Assembly (NCBI GenBank): GCA_030065615.1
Contig: JASJDR010000004.1
Span: forward strand, 1 to 64,000
Length of the DNA stretch: 64,000 nucleotides
Reading direction: 5' to 3'
Source of the DNA: Xenococcus sp. MO_188.B8
Lineage (GTDB): Bacteria > Cyanobacteriota > Cyanobacteriia > Cyanobacteriales > Xenococcaceae
Below are positions 61,892-64,000 of this stretch, piece after piece. Numbering within the stretch: position 1 is the first letter of the stretch; every line of letters starts with the position of its first letter. The notes under the pieces were generated by a model. It saw nothing but the letters and a program-made list of their open reading frames with translations, was not told the origin of the DNA and searched no databases. The translations under genes and the position numbers were made by a program.

Positions 61892-62698
61892 TTATTTGCT
61901 ACTATTGTTAGGGTTATTATTTAGAGAATTTTTATGGGGAAATAACGTAACTAGCAACTGATCAATGTAAACTTTGCCGATCGCGACTCCAGGAGAAGTC
62001 TCCGTGCTTTGAGTTTTTTCCCCTACTTCAAACTGAGATCCCATAGGGGAATTTTTTTCTGGCTCCCAAGGATCAAAATCTGCAATATCAGCTGAAGCAT
62101 TAACTACTTCTTGATTGGTTAGTAAATTATCCTGTTGAGTAGCTTTTTTACCGTTATAATTAGCTTCTAAATTACTAACTTCTGTACTAATTTCTTCTTC
62201 TATAGCAGCAGCTTCATCGACTAGTTCTCGATCGGGAGTTAGGTTTTGCTCGGAACTAGATTCTTGATTATTAGTTGAGGCTTGAGCTTCAGCAGCAATT
62301 GCTGTTTGGGAATGTTGTGCTTGATTGTGAGGGATTTTTTGCCAAGGTCTTGAATGATCGCCAATGATTGAACCAGGATTAATGACTGTCATGGCAGCAA
62401 TCGAAGTATTAAAAATAGTTGTGATTGTGCCAATACAAGCATTTGCTCCAATTTTACTGGAACCAACTATGAGAACTCCAGAACCTAAAGTAACACCAGC
62501 TTCGATTTCAATAGAGCCATTATATGCACTGAGAATAACCCCCATTCCTATACAGACATCAGGACCAATGACAATCCGAGAGTTAGGAGCAGCTTTCAAA
62601 ATTACCCCTGGAGCTATCGATGCTGAGGGATGAATTTCGACATCACCATCAAGCCGAATTTCCGAATTAACTATAGGTTGCAGAGGTGGTAAATACAT
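61892..62698 (-). CDS. ccmN: Carboxysome assembly protein CcmN
   Basis: 268 residues. It links the CcmM-RuBisCO core to the shell. The N-terminal half has hexapeptide (left-handed beta-helix) repeats: HPSASIAPGVILKAAPNSRI, CIGMGVILSAYNGSIEIEAG. A flexible linker rich in Q, N, S, E follows, and the C-terminal amphipathic encapsulation peptide is VYIDQLLVTLFPHK, which binds the shell. It lies between ccmM and rbcL on the same strand, 198 bp below ccmM. Confidence 0.95.
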   Translation of the reverse strand: MYLPPLQPIVNSEIRLDGDVEIHPSASIAPGVILKAAPNSRIVIGPDVCIGMGVILSAYNGSIEIEAGVTLGSGVLIVGSSKIGANACIGTITTIFNTSIAAMTVINPGSIIGDHSRPWQKIPHNQAQHSQTAIAAEAQASTNNQESSSEQNLTPDRELVDEAAAIEEEISTEVSNLEANYNGKKATQQDNLLTNQEVVNASADIADFDPWEPEKNSPMGSQFEVGEKTQSTETSPGVAIGKVYIDQLLVTLFPHKNSLNNNPNNSSK

Positions 62699-62896
62699 GG
62701 TTAAGGACAGGACTAAGGAAGAAAGGGAATTGGGAAACGGGAAGTGGGAATTGCGGTGCGATCCTGACGAATAGCTTCACTTTCAGGAACACCGAAACAG
62801 GAAATAGAAAAATGTTTAAGCTATCTCCTGATTCTTGTTCCCTAATCTCCCAGTCAATCCTCATCAGTAACTTGGAAACACAACTAGCTGAATCTA

Positions 62897-64000
62897 CTAT
62901 GGACGTTGGATAATAGTTTCAGAAATTCGGCGTTTGGCAGCAGAGTCAATGCCGATCATGCGGACATATTCCCCTGCATGTTCTGCTAAGCAAGCTTCTA
63001 AAGCAGATATCACATCACCTTCACGGGAACTCGCGATCGCAGAACCACTTTGCCAAGATTTGCTCTTGAAACGACGTTTGTCAGCATGTTCGGTGCTGAT
63101 TCTGTAACCTGCCGCTAGTAGGGAGCGAACTTCTTTTAAAGCTTCTGGACTTAAGCTAGTACTGGCAACAGTATTGCCGTTACTATAACCATTACCATTA
63201 CCATTGCCGTTACTGTAATTAGATGTAGCCCTAGTTTGAGACCCGGTCGCATTACCAGGACGCTGAATAATGCTGTCAGAAACTCGACGCTTAGCAGCAG
63301 CGTCAATGCCGATCATGCGGACATATTCCCCTGCATGTTCTGCCAAACAAGCTTCCAAAGCTGCGACTACTTCAGATTCGCGGTTACTGTTGATTGGCGA
63401 GCAACTTTGCCAAGATTTAGTTTTAAAACGGCGCTTATCAGCATGTTCTGTGCCAATTTTGTAGCCTGCAGCCAACAAAGAACGAACTTTTTGTAGGGTT
63501 TCTGAACTGAGACGGTTACTACCAGTAGTGTGACCGTTACTGTAGCTTGAAGGAGAACTCTGACCAGAACCAGCAACAATTCCAGTTCCTGGACGTTGCA
63601 CGATAATTTCCGCAATTCTAGTTTTGGTGTTGGGGTCAGCGCCAATAATGCGAATATAATCTTGAGGATATTCCGCAGCAATAGCTTCAATTTTGCCCAT
63701 AACTTGATTAATACTACCGCTAACTTGTCCTGCAGTTAACCAAGATTTAGTTTTGAAGCGACGTTTATTAGCCCGTTCGATGCCAATGTTACAGCCCTGG
63801 GATAATAGGGAACGAATTTTTCCTGAAATATCATCATTTAAATTACTGCTACCGTTACTAGTAACACGGTGGCCATTACCACTACTGTAGCTAGTACTAG
63901 TAGTTCCCTGAACTGGGGCATCTCCAGGACGTTGCACAATAATTTCCGCTACTCGACGCTTGGCAGTAGGATCAACCCCTACCAGTTTGACGTATTCTCC
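62897..64000 (-). CDS. ccmM: Carboxysome scaffold CcmM, 3' part, N-terminus outside window
   Basis: 368 codons of the C-terminal half are present; the gamma-carbonic-anhydrase domain is beyond the right edge. Three complete RbcS-like (SSUL) modules and the end of a fourth are seen, each with VRSLLAAGYxIxTEHADKRR followed by FKTKSWQ and ending MIGIDxxAKRRxSxxIIQRP. They are joined by Ser/Gly/Asn-rich linkers. SSUL modules cross-link RuBisCO in the carboxysome core. A second start inside the gene for the short form would be upstream of this part. Confidence 0.96.
   Translation of the reverse strand, partial: GEYVKLVGVDPTAKRRVAEIIVQRPGDAPVQGTTSTSYSSGNGHRVTSNGSSNLNDDISGKIRSLLSQGCNIGIERANKRRFKTKSWLTAGQVSGSINQVMGKIEAIAAEYPQDYIRIIGADPNTKTRIAEIIVQRPGTGIVAGSGQSSPSSYSNGHTTGSNRLSSETLQKVRSLLAAGYKIGTEHADKRRFKTKSWQSCSPINSNRESEVVAALEACLAEHAGEYVRMIGIDAAAKRRVSDSIIQRPGNATGSQTRATSNYSNGNGNGNGYSNGNTVASTSLSPEALKEVRSLLAAGYRISTEHADKRRFKSKSWQSGSAIASSREGDVISALEACLAEHAGEYVRMIGIDSAAKRRISETIIQRP

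Overview
The window is a piece of a cyanobacterial chromosome. Evidence: a carboxysome/RuBisCO operon of the beta type (ccmM, ccmN, rbcL, rbcX, rbcS), the phycobilisome degradation protein NblA, the carotenoid pair crtP/crtB, the proton-extrusion protein PcxA, aerobic HemF, many copies of the HIP1 octamer GCGATCGC, and AT-rich DNA dense in short palindromic repeats. No rRNA, tRNA or CRISPR array was seen. The genus cannot be fixed from the sequence; a large-genome unicellular or pleurocapsalean type is a guess.

Region 1 (1-11.6 kb) looks like a zinc-homeostasis island: a COG0523 GTPase, an HNH protein, a VapBC pair, a secreted CDCPVC protein followed by a degenerate alpha/beta hydrolase, a short CDF transporter with an ArsR/SmtB sensor, an FAD oxidoreductase, and an outer-membrane porin with a histidine-rich loop. 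Four Zur-box-like palindromes sit in front of these genes. A three-gene TIGR04255 module, its last gene frameshifted, is embedded in it. A lipoprotein gene lies 365 nt below a cobalamin riboswitch.

Region 2 (12-21.5 kb) is rich in mobile DNA: a solo TnpB, a Uma2 nuclease, gyrB interrupted by a 569-residue LAGLIDADG intein (itself carrying an XRE-like HTH and an in-frame 53-bp palindromic repeat), transposase debris and an IS630 element with terminal inverted repeats.

Region 3 (21.5-33.9 kb) holds trpC, crtB, crtP, a carbamoyltransferase, a more GC-rich pair (response regulator plus AAA_35 STAND-like ATPase), clpB, nblA (55 codons) and a SnoaL-like protein.

Region 4 (34-39.8 kb) is the most interesting accessory block: an operon of XRE regulator, DUF1822-type protein with a PIN-like N-terminus, and a CHAT protease fused through one membrane segment to a periplasmic-binding-protein domain. 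Beside it lie a 185-bp MITE-like element and a RES-type toxin/antitoxin pair.

Region 5 (39.8-54.7 kb) is mostly housekeeping (murJ, nucleoside phosphorylase, pcxA, hemF, tadA, a LysR regulator) plus an orphan DNA-phosphorothioation-associated methyltransferase with duplicated ends.

Region 6 (54.7-64 kb) contains an IS630 transposase split by a repeat array, an RTX protein built from near-identical 81-bp repeats, a GntR regulator between two matching operators, and the carboxysome/RuBisCO genes running out of the window in ccmM.
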